DNA of 64,000 nt, from assembly GCF_003287875.1 (NCBI RefSeq), contig NZ_QMKK01000020.1, positions 164,875-228,874 on the forward strand. Direction: 5' to 3'. Each line of letters begins with the position of its first letter. Within the stretch, counting starts at the first letter, position 1. Position numbers and translations under genes: made by a program. Shown here in pieces: positions 1 through 8,542 of the stretch. A model generated the notes under the pieces. That model saw nothing but the letters and a program-made list of their open reading frames with translations. It made no database searches and had not been told where the DNA came from. Origin of the DNA: Martinezella tropici (GTDB taxonomy: Bacteria; Pseudomonadota; Alphaproteobacteria; Rhizobiales; Rhizobiaceae).

Positions 1-949
1 GATGCTGAAGGTCATCGGCTTTGCGCTGGAGCTGGGCGGCGCCCCGATCGTCAAAGGCGGAGCCGCGAAACTGCTGGCCGCCTTCGAACGGCTGATTGCC
101 GATAATGGCGGCGAAATCCGTGTGAGTGCCGATGTCGAGGCCATCGTTCCAGGCCCCAACCGCCGCGCCGGCGGCGTGCGCCTCGTAGATGGCGAGATAT
201 TAAGAGCAAAAGCCGGAGTGATCTGTTCCGTGACCCCCAACCAGCTCTACGAGCGGCTGATCGGAGATTGGCCGGATTCGCTGCCGGCCGAGATAAAATC
301 CGGCGTCGCCGGCTATCGCTATGGCAAGGGCGACATGCAGATCCATTACGCCCTTTCCGAGCCGCCGCGCTGGAAAGCCGATGCCGAGCTCGGCAAGGTA
401 GCGCTGCTGCATCTGACCCCGGGCCTCGACGGCGTCTCGCGCGCCGCCAACGAATGTGAGCGCGGCCTATTGCCTGCCGAGCCCACCGTCTGCGTCGGCC
501 AGCCCATCGCGCTCGACCCCAGCCGCGCGCCGGATGGCAAATCGATCCTCTGGCTGCAGCTTCCCGAAGCGCCGCGCCACATCAAAGGCGATGCCGCGGG
601 CGAGATCGAAACGCCGGAGGACGGCCGCTGGACAGAGGAGGTGCGCGAGCGCTACGCCGACCGCATCGAAGCCCTGCTTGCGCACCATATCGAGAATTTT
701 GCAAGCATCAAGCTCGCGCGCCGCGCTTATTCCCCGGGTGATCTGGAAGCGATGAACATGAACCTTGTCGGCGGCGACCCCTATGGAGGCTATTGCGGCC
801 TCGACCAGTTTTTCATCTGGCGTCCCCTCAAGTCATCTGTTAACCACCGCACCCACATACCACGCCTCTACCACATCGGTGCTTCGGTGCATCCCGGTGC
901 CGGCCTCGGTGGGGGCTCCGGCTTCCTGCTCGCATCGTCGCTGAAGTAA
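1..949 (+). CDS. FAD-dependent oxidoreductase, phytoene-desaturase/amine-oxidase-like (5' partial)
   Basis: C-terminal part of a NAD(P)/FAD-dependent oxidoreductase of the phytoene dehydrogenase/amine oxidase superfamily. About 315 residues are visible; relatives are usually 500 residues or more, and the N-terminal dinucleotide-binding GxGxxG is absent, so the gene begins upstream of the window and the ATG at base 2 is probably internal. Visible: the substrate/FAD-binding middle with a KGGAAKLLAAF segment, a GGEIR-type strand followed by VEAIV, and the terminal FAD-contact motif HPGAGLGGGSGF close to the stop. It lies 24 bp before the MarR gene and may share its transcript. The substrate cannot be told from sequence; the context suggests oxidation of an aromatic or amine intermediate. 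Confidence 0.8.
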   Translation, partial: MLKVIGFALELGGAPIVKGGAAKLLAAFERLIADNGGEIRVSADVEAIVPGPNRRAGGVRLVDGEILRAKAGVICSVTPNQLYERLIGDWPDSLPAEIKSGVAGYRYGKGDMQIHYALSEPPRWKADAELGKVALLHLTPGLDGVSRAANECERGLLPAEPTVCVGQPIALDPSRAPDGKSILWLQLPEAPRHIKGDAAGEIETPEDGRWTEEVRERYADRIEALLAHHIENFASIKLARRAYSPGDLEAMNMNLVGGDPYGGYCGLDQFFIWRPLKSSVNHRTHIPRLYHIGASVHPGAGLGGGSGFLLASSLK

Positions 950-973
950 CACGTTTCCGGAGGAATATCGTCG

Positions 974-1480
974 ATGGAAGAACGGTTTTCAGGCACCGTT
1001 TTGAGGCGCAAGCGGGATGAGAACGCAAAGCGCCCGACCATGGGCGAAATCGGCCTCAATCACTTCGCACCCTATTTGATGAACCGGCTGATGGCCCGCT
1101 GGAATGCCAACCTTTCGGAAGAGCTGCGCGAATACGACATGACGACCGCGAAGATGCGCGCGCTTGCCGTCCTCAGCGTCTCCTCCAGCGTCACCATCAA
1201 CGAACTCTCCGTCTTTGCCGTCACCGAACAATCGACGATGAGCCGCACTTTGGACTCGCTCGAGCAGCAGGGCTATATCCGCCGTCAGCCGCGCGCCGAA
1301 GACATGCGCATCCGCGATGTCTCGATCACCGAGGAAGGCCGCGCAGCCTTCGAGAAGGTCTGGCCGACCATGTACGACCTATTCCTGCAGATGTTCGACG
1401 GCGTCGACGAAGCCGAATACCGCACCTTCATCTCGACCCTGCACAAGGTGCTGCACAATATCAGGAAGCACGAGATCTGA
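974..1480 (+). CDS. MarR family transcriptional regulator
   Basis: 168-residue MarR-type winged-helix DNA-binding protein. The core is at about residues 50-130: helix-turn-helix (TINELSVFAVTEQSTMSRTLDSLEQQGYI) followed by the wing with RAEDMRIRDVSITEEGRAAF, then a dimerisation helix. A Shine-Dalgarno GGAGG lies about 10 bp before the ATG. MarR proteins usually repress aromatic-catabolic genes and release DNA when a ligand (often an aromatic acid or its CoA ester) binds. It is the only regulator inside the aromatic cluster, so it is the best candidate for binding the repeated TTTTAA-NN-TTAAAA palindromes at 5685, 13551 and 13681 (inference). No such palindrome is seen directly before its own gene. 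Confidence 0.9.
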   Translation: MEERFSGTVLRRKRDENAKRPTMGEIGLNHFAPYLMNRLMARWNANLSEELREYDMTTAKMRALAVLSVSSSVTINELSVFAVTEQSTMSRTLDSLEQQGYIRRQPRAEDMRIRDVSITEEGRAAFEKVWPTMYDLFLQMFDGVDEAEYRTFISTLHKVLHNIRKHEI

Positions 1481-1501
1481 GGAGATCGGGGGCCGTGGCC
1501 A

Positions 1502-1652
1502 CCTCGTGGTTCGAGGCCCTGCCGCCTACGCTGCGGCTTCGACGTCAGAGCACCTTACCATGAGGTGGAGAGAGTTGCCCGACCAAGCGAAAAAGATCAG
1601 TCCTCATGGTGAGGTGCGCAGGTCCATCGGACCGGAGCCTCGAACCACGAGG
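1502..1652. repeat. Long-range inverted repeat element between convergent genes
   Basis: A perfect 16-bp inverted repeat, CCTCGTGGTTCGAGGC at 1502-1517 and its complement at 1637-1652, encloses a second pair of imperfectly complementary arms (around 1550-1567 and 1599-1615, both resembling CACCTTACCATGAGG and its complement). The unit fills the gap between the MarR gene and iorB. It resembles short palindromic intergenic repeats widespread in Rhizobiales and may fold in RNA and stop transcription from both sides. Confidence 0.65.
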
Positions 1653-1671
1653 GCGGGTGATTGACCCCGTC

Positions 1672-3231
1672 TCATAGCGTCTCTACAGTCTTCAGCGCCC
1701 CATCAAGCGCAACACCCTTCTCGTCCAGTAGTGCCGCCTGCCGGAGCCGCCGCATCCAGGCGGCACCATCCTCGCGGTCACGCAGCATCGGCAGCGCCGA
1801 CATGACCCGATCGAACTTCGACAGCCCCCGCGCATGCGTATCGGAATAGCCTTTGACGAGGCGGCGGTTACCGAGCACTTCGACGGCGAGATCGTAATTC
1901 ACGGCCAGCAAATTGGAGGCCGCCGCAAGCCAGGCCTCGCGATGCTCGACCTCTCGCGCATGACGCAGCGTGCCGCGACGGATACGGCGTAATGCCGAGA
2001 CCATATAGAGGCTGAGGAACCAGAACAGCGTGCCGGTCTGAACGCGGCGTCCCTTGTTGATGAAGCGGTCGAGCCGCGCAAACAGGCGCGGCCGGCTTTC
2101 GATCCAGAGACCCATCGCCTTCGGCATGGTGCCGCAGACTTCATCCATGCGCGGATGCATGTATTCGGTCATGTAGACGATCTGGTCGTCCTTGGCGCCG
2201 ACTTCCTTACGAACGCGCTCGAAGCGGGAACCGCGCACCTTCAGATCGGCAACGCGGATGACATCGTCATAAGCCATGGCGACGGCGACATACTTCGCCG
2301 CCTGCACGGTGAAGGCGAAATCCCTGTTCGCGCCGCCGGCCTTGCGATCCAGCTCATGAAGTGCCGCGACACGGCTCAAATACTCATCGGCATAGGCCGG
2401 GTCCTGATAATCGGTCAGCCTCTTGACGCCGGCAAACAGCAGCGGCCAGGCAACTTCCGGAAATTCCGAGCGGATGCGATTGACCAGCCGATCCAGAGCC
2501 GGATGACCGGCCGTCTCGGGCAGAGCATCGAAATGCTTCGGCGGCGTTGCGGAAACCGCATCGCGCGGCTTCTCCTTGACACGCTCAAAGGCGGCGTTGA
2601 ATGCTTTCAGGCTAGGCTCGATGCCCTTGCCGCCGGCGCGTATCATCGCTTCGAAAGCCTGCTTGCCGAACGGCAGCGCACCTGAGCCGGCCAGAGCGCC
2701 GAACATGGAAGCCGAAATCACACTGCCGTTCCTAACGGCCATCGTTTCCATATCGAAGGCGATGGTGCGCTTGGCGGCGAAATCCGTAGCGTCGACCACC
2801 ACCTCGGCATTGCCGATGCCATCGCCCGGCTTTTCCTTTTCCGCAACCGCAAAGGAGCGGTGCGTCGAGGCGATCAGCAGCGTCTTGTCCGGCGTGACCA
2901 AGCCGCGCAACACAGAGCGGCCAGCCTCCATCAACTCGGCCGCCATGACGACATCGACATCGCCCGGCGTCGGCATCAGCGAAAAGATCGGCGCGTGGCC
3001 ATCCTTGGCCGGCAGCATCTCGATATAATAGATCGTCGCACCGGTACGCTGGGCAACGCCGGGCACAGAGGTCGTCTGCGCCATCCAGCCCTCAGCTTCC
3101 GCAAGTCCAACGATCCAGTCGGCCAGGACGCCGCCGCCCTGCCCGCCCATGGCGAGGATGGCAAGCGACAGCGGCTTATCCGTCGAAAGCCTGGCAGCGC
3201 CGAGATCACTCATGCTCACATGCTCGTTCAT
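1672..3231 (-). CDS. iorB: Indolepyruvate oxidoreductase, beta subunit (with DUF6537-like C-terminus)
   Basis: 519-residue beta subunit of 2-ketoacid:ferredoxin oxidoreductase. The first ~200 residues are the gamma/catalytic domain with the MGGQGGGVLADWI loop near residue 29 and SVPGVAQRTGATIYYIE, typical of indolepyruvate oxidoreductases. Residues ~250-500 form the long extra C-terminal domain found in proteobacterial IorB, roughly doubling the length of archaeal IorB (~200). With IorA it would oxidatively decarboxylate indolepyruvate or related aryl-pyruvates to the aryl-acetyl-CoA, passing electrons to ferredoxin. It follows iorA with 9 bp between the genes, so the two are one operon. The ATG at 3231 leads straight into the family N-terminus. 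Confidence 0.92.
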   Translation of the reverse strand: MNEHVSMSDLGAARLSTDKPLSLAILAMGGQGGGVLADWIVGLAEAEGWMAQTTSVPGVAQRTGATIYYIEMLPAKDGHAPIFSLMPTPGDVDVVMAAELMEAGRSVLRGLVTPDKTLLIASTHRSFAVAEKEKPGDGIGNAEVVVDATDFAAKRTIAFDMETMAVRNGSVISASMFGALAGSGALPFGKQAFEAMIRAGGKGIEPSLKAFNAAFERVKEKPRDAVSATPPKHFDALPETAGHPALDRLVNRIRSEFPEVAWPLLFAGVKRLTDYQDPAYADEYLSRVAALHELDRKAGGANRDFAFTVQAAKYVAVAMAYDDVIRVADLKVRGSRFERVRKEVGAKDDQIVYMTEYMHPRMDEVCGTMPKAMGLWIESRPRLFARLDRFINKGRRVQTGTLFWFLSLYMVSALRRIRRGTLRHAREVEHREAWLAAASNLLAVNYDLAVEVLGNRRLVKGYSDTHARGLSKFDRVMSALPMLRDREDGAAWMRRLRQAALLDEKGVALDGALKTVETL

Positions 3232-3240
3232 AGCGCCCCC

Positions 3241-5394
3241 TCAATCTGAAAAGACGATGCGGCCGGCGCGGCGACGTGCTTGCAGCCAGCCGATGACGCC
3301 GGAACGCATGCGGGCAACGAAGCGATCCCAACCCGTCGGATTGTGGATGATATCGGCACGATAGAAGGAAGGACAGAGCACCGCAGCCTCCGAGACCTCA
3401 CCGCAATTACCGCATCCCACGCAATTATTGTCGATCGCCGCCACCGGATCGTCCTTCAGCGGGTCGTCGGTATGTTTGACCGACAACGAAGGACAGCCGG
3501 AAAGGCGGATGCAGGCGTGATCGCCGGTGCAGACATCCTCGTCCACGCCGAAGCGCTCCTTGACCATGCGCTTGCCGTCCTTGACAGCCTTGGCAAACTG
3601 CGGCTTCACGCGGCGCTGCTTGTTGAGCATGCATTCTGAGGAAGCAACGATGATCTTCGGCCCCGGTTCCTTCGAGGTAAGAGCCTCGCGTAGCGTGTCG
3701 CGCATCTTGGCGACATCATAGGTCCGGTCGATCTGTCGCACCCATGTCGCGCCGATGCCCTTGACGGCATTGACGATGGAATTGTTGGTCTTGCGGCGCG
3801 GATTGAGGGCACGCGAAGACGGTATGTCCTGCCCGCCGGTCGCCGCTGAGTAATAGTTGTCGACAACGAGGATGACGCCATCCTGCTTGTTGAAGACGGC
3901 ATTGCCGACCGACGTCGCAAGCCCGTTGTGCCAGAAGCCGCCATCGCCCATGACGGAGATCACGCGCTTGTCGGCTTCGACATTGAAGGCCGAGGCGGCT
4001 GCTGGCCCGAGCCCATAGCCCATGGTCGTACTGCCGATATTGAAGGGCGGCAGGATCGAGAAGAGGTGGCAGCCGATATCGCCTGATATGTGATGCTGGC
4101 CGAGTTCGCTCTCCACCATCTTCATGGCAGCGAAGATCGGCCGCTCTGGACAGCCGATGCAGAAGCCGGGCGGGCGTGGCGGCACGACTTCGGCTAGCGC
4201 CTTGATCTTCGGGTCGTTGAGAACAGGCGTCGGATCCGGCAGCGGCGGCTGGTTGCCAAGTAGCACGCGTTGATGAACTTCCAGAAAATTCTTGATGCCC
4301 TTCATCAATACGGGCGCGGTATATTCGCCGCCCATCGGCAGCACGTCCTTGCCAGCCACCTTGGTCTGGATATCGCGGCGGCGCAGGATGGTATTCAGCG
4401 ACTGCTCGATATATTCGGGCGCGCCCTCTTCCACCATCAACACGGCCTTTTTGCCAGCGCAGAATTCGGCGATCTGGTCATCGACAAGCGGATAGGCGAC
4501 ATTCAAGACATAAAGCGGCACGGCGGAATTGCCGTAGACATCGGCAAGTCCAAGCTGCTGCAGCGCGCGCAGCACGCCATTATACATGCCGCCAAGCAGG
4601 ATAATGCCGACATCGCCTTCCGAGGGGCCGAAATACTCGTTGAGCTGGCGCTTCCTGATGAAATCGACAGCAGCCGGCCAGCGCTTCTCCAGCTTTTCCT
4701 TCTCATGCATAAAGGATGCGGGCGGCAGCACTATACGGTTGACGTCGCGAACCGGATTTTCCAGCGCCTGCCTCAGCGTATAGGCCGGCCGCTTATTATC
4801 CTTGGCGACGAACTGGCCGTGGACATGGCAGCTGCGGATGCCGACCTGAAGCATGACCGGCGTGTTCGACACTTCCGAAAGCTCGAAGCCCTCTTCCACC
4901 GCCTGCACGATCGACGGCAGGTTCGGGCGCGGATTGAGCAGCCACATTTGCGATTTCATCGCATAGGCATGGCTGCGCTCCTGCATGATCGAGGAACCCT
5001 CGCCGTAGTCCTCGCCTATGATGATGAGCGCGCCGCCGGTCACCCCGCCCGAAGACAGGTTGGAAAGCGCATCGGAGGCGACATTGGTGCCCGCCGTCGA
5101 TTTCCAGGTGACGGCGCCGCGCACCGGATACATGACGGAGGCGGAGAGCATGGCAGCAGCAGCAGCCTCCGAGGCCGACGTCTCGAAATGGACGCCCAGA
5201 TCCTGCATCACGTCCTTGGCGTCTGCCAGCACGTCCATGAGATGGGAGATCGGCGAGCCCTGATAGCCGCCGACATAGGAAACACCGGACTGCAGAAGTG
5301 CCTTGGTGATCGCGAGAATACCCTCGCCGCGGAAGATATCGCCTTCCCCGAGCTTCAGATCCTCGACCTCGCGCGCAAACGATCGCTCGGCCAT
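3241..5394 (-). CDS. iorA: Indolepyruvate:ferredoxin oxidoreductase, alpha subunit
   Basis: 717-residue thiamine-diphosphate enzyme, full length for IorA. Order: pyrimidine-binding domain (about 20-240, with YVGGYQGSPISHLMD and the E-rich helix ETSASEAAAAAML), a linker/Rossmann domain, the CIGCPERP cysteine motif near residue 415, the ThDP motif GDGGFWHNG...VVDNYYSAATGG (about 480-530), and a C-terminal iron-sulfur part with CTGDHACIRLSGCPS and CVGCGNC...LCPSF (about 620-677). It takes part in aromatic amino-acid/aryl-pyruvate breakdown with IorB, encoded just downstream. Transcribed leftward from the 378-bp control region shared with the ABC importer. AGGGG precedes the ATG. Aryl-pyruvates other than indolepyruvate remain possible substrates. 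Confidence 0.93.
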   Translation of the reverse strand: MAERSFAREVEDLKLGEGDIFRGEGILAITKALLQSGVSYVGGYQGSPISHLMDVLADAKDVMQDLGVHFETSASEAAAAAMLSASVMYPVRGAVTWKSTAGTNVASDALSNLSSGGVTGGALIIIGEDYGEGSSIMQERSHAYAMKSQMWLLNPRPNLPSIVQAVEEGFELSEVSNTPVMLQVGIRSCHVHGQFVAKDNKRPAYTLRQALENPVRDVNRIVLPPASFMHEKEKLEKRWPAAVDFIRKRQLNEYFGPSEGDVGIILLGGMYNGVLRALQQLGLADVYGNSAVPLYVLNVAYPLVDDQIAEFCAGKKAVLMVEEGAPEYIEQSLNTILRRRDIQTKVAGKDVLPMGGEYTAPVLMKGIKNFLEVHQRVLLGNQPPLPDPTPVLNDPKIKALAEVVPPRPPGFCIGCPERPIFAAMKMVESELGQHHISGDIGCHLFSILPPFNIGSTTMGYGLGPAAASAFNVEADKRVISVMGDGGFWHNGLATSVGNAVFNKQDGVILVVDNYYSAATGGQDIPSSRALNPRRKTNNSIVNAVKGIGATWVRQIDRTYDVAKMRDTLREALTSKEPGPKIIVASSECMLNKQRRVKPQFAKAVKDGKRMVKERFGVDEDVCTGDHACIRLSGCPSLSVKHTDDPLKDDPVAAIDNNCVGCGNCGEVSEAAVLCPSFYRADIIHNPTGWDRFVARMRSGVIGWLQARRRAGRIVFSD

Positions 5395-5577
5395 GACGTT
5401 ACCCCTTTGCCCTTGTGGGCTTGTTTTAAATCATTTGCAAAATCATATTTTGAACTTCCTTGAACTGTCAACGAACATTTATGCGATACCGCCGCATCAT
5501 TTTGCGATATCGGCCGCGCAGCAACACGCTGTCGCCAGCCGATATTATTGACTCGGATATCTCCGTTGCGCTCAAAT

Positions 5578-5610
5578 ATATGTGTATGCATAAAATTTAT
5601 GCGGACATAT
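5578..5610. promoter_or_regulatory. Inverted repeat, probable operator of iorAB
   Basis: The core GCATAAAATTTATGC (5588-5602) is perfectly symmetrical around one A; outer arms ATATGT (5578-5583) and ACATAT (5605-5610) continue the symmetry with unequal spacers of 4 and 2 bases. It lies about 190 bp before iorA and 160 bp before the importer gene. No terminator-like T tract follows, so a protein-binding site is likelier. Confidence 0.45.
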
Positions 5611-5684
5611 GAAGCCGAGTAAGAATTGCGGACCGGGATTTTACGGAAGCATCAGAGAAAGCGCTTGCCGCTCCAAAATATGTA

Positions 5685-5698
5685 TTTTAAGATTAAAA
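5685..5698. promoter_or_regulatory. Palindromic operator candidate TTTTAA-GA-TTAAAA
   Basis: Perfect 6+2+6 palindrome, flanked by TGTA and CA that extend it. It lies 75 bp before the importer start at 5773. The same architecture recurs at 13551 and 13681 in front of the CoA-ligase and monooxygenase genes, which suggests one shared regulator, probably the MarR protein at 974-1480 (inference). Confidence 0.5.
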
Positions 5699-5772
5699 CA
5701 TTCCGACAATAAATCGCCAGCGGCAGTTGGGCGTCATGCTTTTCTGTCGCTTAACAGGGGAACGGAGTGACC

Positions 5773-7308
5773 ATGACAACGCTTACTCGGCGCGAGGCCC
5801 TGAGCCTCGGCGCAGCCGCATTCATGACTGGGATTTTAGCCGGCAGAACGCCTGTGGAAGCAGCGGAAGCCGGCACACTGACCATCGCTTTCAACGTCAA
5901 TTTGCCCTCTTTCGATCCGACGACAGGCCCGTCGGCCGTTAATCCGACGATCCAGGCGATCTATCGCTCGATCTTCGATCAGTATATCGGCCAGGGACCG
6001 GACCTGAAGTTCCAGCCGGGCCTTTTGACGGCCTGGGGCTGGAACGACGACAAGACCAAGGTCTGGATGGACGTGCGCGAAGGCGTGACCTGGCACGACG
6101 GCTCCAAGTTCACGCCGGATGATGTCGTCTGGTCGCTGGAGCGCGCCGCGAAGCAGGACACCGGCAACCCGATCCAGTTCATCTGGTCGACCGCCAACAA
6201 TTACAAGGTGGAAGGTAACCGCATCACCGGCGATGTCGTCCGTTTCGAGCCGACCTATTTCAAGTGGATGGCCTTCCTCACCGGGTATGTTCTCCCAAAG
6301 GATTATTATACTAAGGTGGGCGCGCAGGGCTTCGAGAAGAAGCCGATCGGCACCGGCCCCTATATGGTCGATGCCTATGAAGGCAATTCCTATCTGCGCC
6401 TGAAGGCGAATCCGAACTATTTCGGCGGCAAGCCGGCCTTCGATACCGTCATCTTCAAGTTCGTGCCGGACACGACCAGCCGTGTCGCCGAAATCGAGTC
6501 CGGCTCGTCCGACGTGACGCTGGAAATCCCCTATGAGGATTTCGACCGGCTGAAGAAGAAATCCGGTCTTGCGGGCGTCGCCACCCCCGTCTCCGATATC
6601 GGCATGATCTTCATCAGCAATGTCGACCCGATGCTCGACAAGAATGTCCGCCTCGCCGCCAATATGGCGATCGACAAGGAAGCGATCATCAAGCGGCTGC
6701 TGCGCGGCTACGGCAAACCTCTATCGACGCTGGAAGCGCCGGAATACGAGGCCTACGACGCGTCAGTCAAAATCCCATATGATCCGGATCAGGCCAAGAA
6801 GCTTCTGGTCGCCAGCGGCTATTCGCCGGAAAAGCCGGTGAAATTCGCCATCAAGACGACCCGCGGCTTCAAGCCGAAGGATTACGAGATGATCCAGGCG
6901 ATCGTCGGCATGTGGCGCAAGGTCGGAATCGAGGCTGATATCGAAGTCTACGAAATCGCCAAGCATTACGAGCTGCGCGCCGCCCACCAGCTCGGCCCGG
7001 CCGCCTTCTACAACTGGGGCAACGCCATCGGCGATCCCACGACCTCGACCGGCTTCGCCATGTTCGGCCCCTCGCCGCACTCGGCCTGGAAGACCAAGGA
7101 TGTCGACGACATGCTGGGCCCGCTCTGGGTGGAAAAGGACGAGGCGAAGCGCATTGCCGGCTGGAAAGCGGCGATCAAATACATCGCCGAACAGGGCTAT
7201 GTGATCCCGCTGCTGCAATATGCCCAGCCGATCGTCTACAAATCGAGCCTCAAGGTCACGCCGAACGTCTCCGGCGCCCTGCAGCCGACGCTGGTGTCGA
7301 AGGCTTGA
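5773..7308 (+). CDS. ABC importer, solute-binding protein (family 5, dipeptide/oligopeptide type)
   Basis: About 511 residues, the normal length for the DppA/OppA family (SBP_bac_5). The N-terminus MTTLTRREALSLGAAAF carries a twin-arginine and a hydrophobic stretch ending near ...VEAAEA, so export is probably by Tat. Family signatures are visible: the region after IYRSIFDQYI, WMDVREGVTWHDGSKFTPDDVVWSL in fragments at about residues 100-125, and IGTGPYMV near 195. A GTG six bases upstream is in frame, but the ATG at 5773 is well placed behind GGAG. It is the first gene of a five-gene importer operon (binding protein, two permeases, two ATPases). In this setting the cargo is probably an aromatic or indolic compound rather than a peptide (inference). 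Confidence 0.92.
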   Translation: MTTLTRREALSLGAAAFMTGILAGRTPVEAAEAGTLTIAFNVNLPSFDPTTGPSAVNPTIQAIYRSIFDQYIGQGPDLKFQPGLLTAWGWNDDKTKVWMDVREGVTWHDGSKFTPDDVVWSLERAAKQDTGNPIQFIWSTANNYKVEGNRITGDVVRFEPTYFKWMAFLTGYVLPKDYYTKVGAQGFEKKPIGTGPYMVDAYEGNSYLRLKANPNYFGGKPAFDTVIFKFVPDTTSRVAEIESGSSDVTLEIPYEDFDRLKKKSGLAGVATPVSDIGMIFISNVDPMLDKNVRLAANMAIDKEAIIKRLLRGYGKPLSTLEAPEYEAYDASVKIPYDPDQAKKLLVASGYSPEKPVKFAIKTTRGFKPKDYEMIQAIVGMWRKVGIEADIEVYEIAKHYELRAAHQLGPAAFYNWGNAIGDPTTSTGFAMFGPSPHSAWKTKDVDDMLGPLWVEKDEAKRIAGWKAAIKYIAEQGYVIPLLQYAQPIVYKSSLKVTPNVSGALQPTLVSKA

Positions 7309-7336
7309 TGCGTCGAGCTTTGATCGTGCAGCCTTG

Positions 7337-7493
7337 CTCCTCACCCTAGCCCTCACCCCGCAAACGGGGAGAGGGAACGACCTCTATATCCTCGCCGGAA
7401 CGCGTTGTTAGGGGTAGGCTGCGGGTGCTTCTTTCCCCTTCTCCCCGCCATAGCGGAGAGAAGGTGCCCGACAGGGCGGATGAGGGGCTTAGG
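7337..7493. repeat. RIME1-like mosaic repeat element
   Basis: Inside the importer operon, between binding-protein and permease genes. Two hairpin-forming halves are visible: CCCTCACCCCGCAAACGGGG followed by AGAGGG (from ~7345), and CCCCTTCTCCCCGC...GCGGAGAGAAGG with GGCGGATGAGGGG (to 7493). This is the layout of the Rhizobium-specific intergenic mosaic element RIME1. In RNA it could act as a processing or partial termination site, lowering permease expression relative to the binding protein. Confidence 0.75.
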
Positions 7494-7534
7494 ACTCTTC
7501 AGCGCCATAGCCGTGCCATCGGAACTCATAACGC

Positions 7535-8542
7535 ATGATAGCAGTCTCCATATTGAACCGGCTGATCATGGCCGCGATCACCCTCTTCGGTGTGGCAGTG
7601 ATCGTCTTCGTCCTGCTGCGCGTCGTGCCCGGAGATCCGATCGCCATGATGATCTCGCCTGGTGCAAGCCCCGCCGATATTGCAGCGCTGCGCGCCCATT
7701 ACGGGCTCGATGCAAGCCTGGCCACGCAATTCTGGCTCTGGCTGAAATCGGTTCTGACGGGCGATTTCGGAACATCGATCTCCCTGAAACGCGATGTGTT
7801 GTCCCTGTTGGGAGAGCGCCTCCCCGCAACGCTGGAGCTTGCCTTTGCCGCGCTGGTCCTAGCGGTGCTTCTCGGCGGCGCGGTCGCGATCATCGGCACG
7901 CTCGCCCGCCGCACGATTCTCGAACCCGTGATCGACGGCCTCAACGGCCTTTTCCTCGCAGTACCGGATTTCGTCTGGGCCTTGGCGCTGGTTCTGGTTC
8001 TCGGAGTTCTCTTTCCGCTTTTCCCACTCTCCGGACGCATCGATCCGAGTATCGACGCACAATTCGCGACCCCCTTCTACCTCATTGAAAGTCTTGTAAC
8101 GTTTCGCTTCGGTATCTTCACGGACATCTGCGCCCATATGGTCATGCCGGTCCTGGCGCTCGGCCTGCCGCTGGCGGCCATCATCGCCCGCGTGTTGAAG
8201 GCCGCCCTCTCCGAGGCCATGGTGCAGGACTATATTCTGCTCGCCAAGCTCAAAGGCATGTCCGAGCTGCGGCTGGTGCTGCAGGAGGCGCTACGCAATG
8301 CTGTCGGCCCGACGATCGCGCTGACCGGCGTGCAATTCACCTTCCTGATCGGCGGCACCGTCATCGTCGAGCGCATCTTCGCCTATCCCGGCATCGGCAA
8401 TATGGCGATCGATGCCGTCATCAATCGCGACCTGCCGCTGATTCAAGGATTGGTGCTGGTTTTTGGCGCTCTCTTCATTCTCGTCAATCTGGCAGTCGAT
8501 CTCCTGGTCGCGGCCTTCAATCCGAGGCTCGCCCATGGCTGA
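7535..8542 (+). CDS. ABC importer permease (DppB type)
   Basis: 335-residue integral membrane permease of the dipeptide/oligopeptide class. The N-terminal signature NRLIMAAITLFGVAVIVFVLLRVVPGDP is followed by six predicted membrane segments. The cytoplasmic EAA-loop region (AALSEAMVQDYILLAKLKGMSELRLVLQEALRNA in part) is at about residues 225-260, and YPGIGNMAIDAVINRD near 285-300 is typical of DppB. Its stop overlaps the next permease start by 8 bp, indicating translational coupling. Confidence 0.93.
   Translation: MIAVSILNRLIMAAITLFGVAVIVFVLLRVVPGDPIAMMISPGASPADIAALRAHYGLDASLATQFWLWLKSVLTGDFGTSISLKRDVLSLLGERLPATLELAFAALVLAVLLGGAVAIIGTLARRTILEPVIDGLNGLFLAVPDFVWALALVLVLGVLFPLFPLSGRIDPSIDAQFATPFYLIESLVTFRFGIFTDICAHMVMPVLALGLPLAAIIARVLKAALSEAMVQDYILLAKLKGMSELRLVLQEALRNAVGPTIALTGVQFTFLIGGTVIVERIFAYPGIGNMAIDAVINRDLPLIQGLVLVFGALFILVNLAVDLLVAAFNPRLAHG

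Larger units (their letters stand above)
5395..5772. promoter_or_regulatory. Divergent control region iorAB / ABC importer
   Basis: 378 bp, AT-richer than the flanking genes, without a convincing ORF. It holds two symmetrical signals described separately: an imperfect inverted repeat at 5578-5610 and the palindrome TTTTAAGATTAAAA at 5685-5698. Both promoters (leftward iorAB, rightward importer) must lie here. Confidence 0.6.

Noticed and set aside
4270..5463. 397-codon frame antisense to iorA
   Set aside because: Complementary to a clearly conserved enzyme; a high-GC shadow frame without protein pattern or ribosome site.
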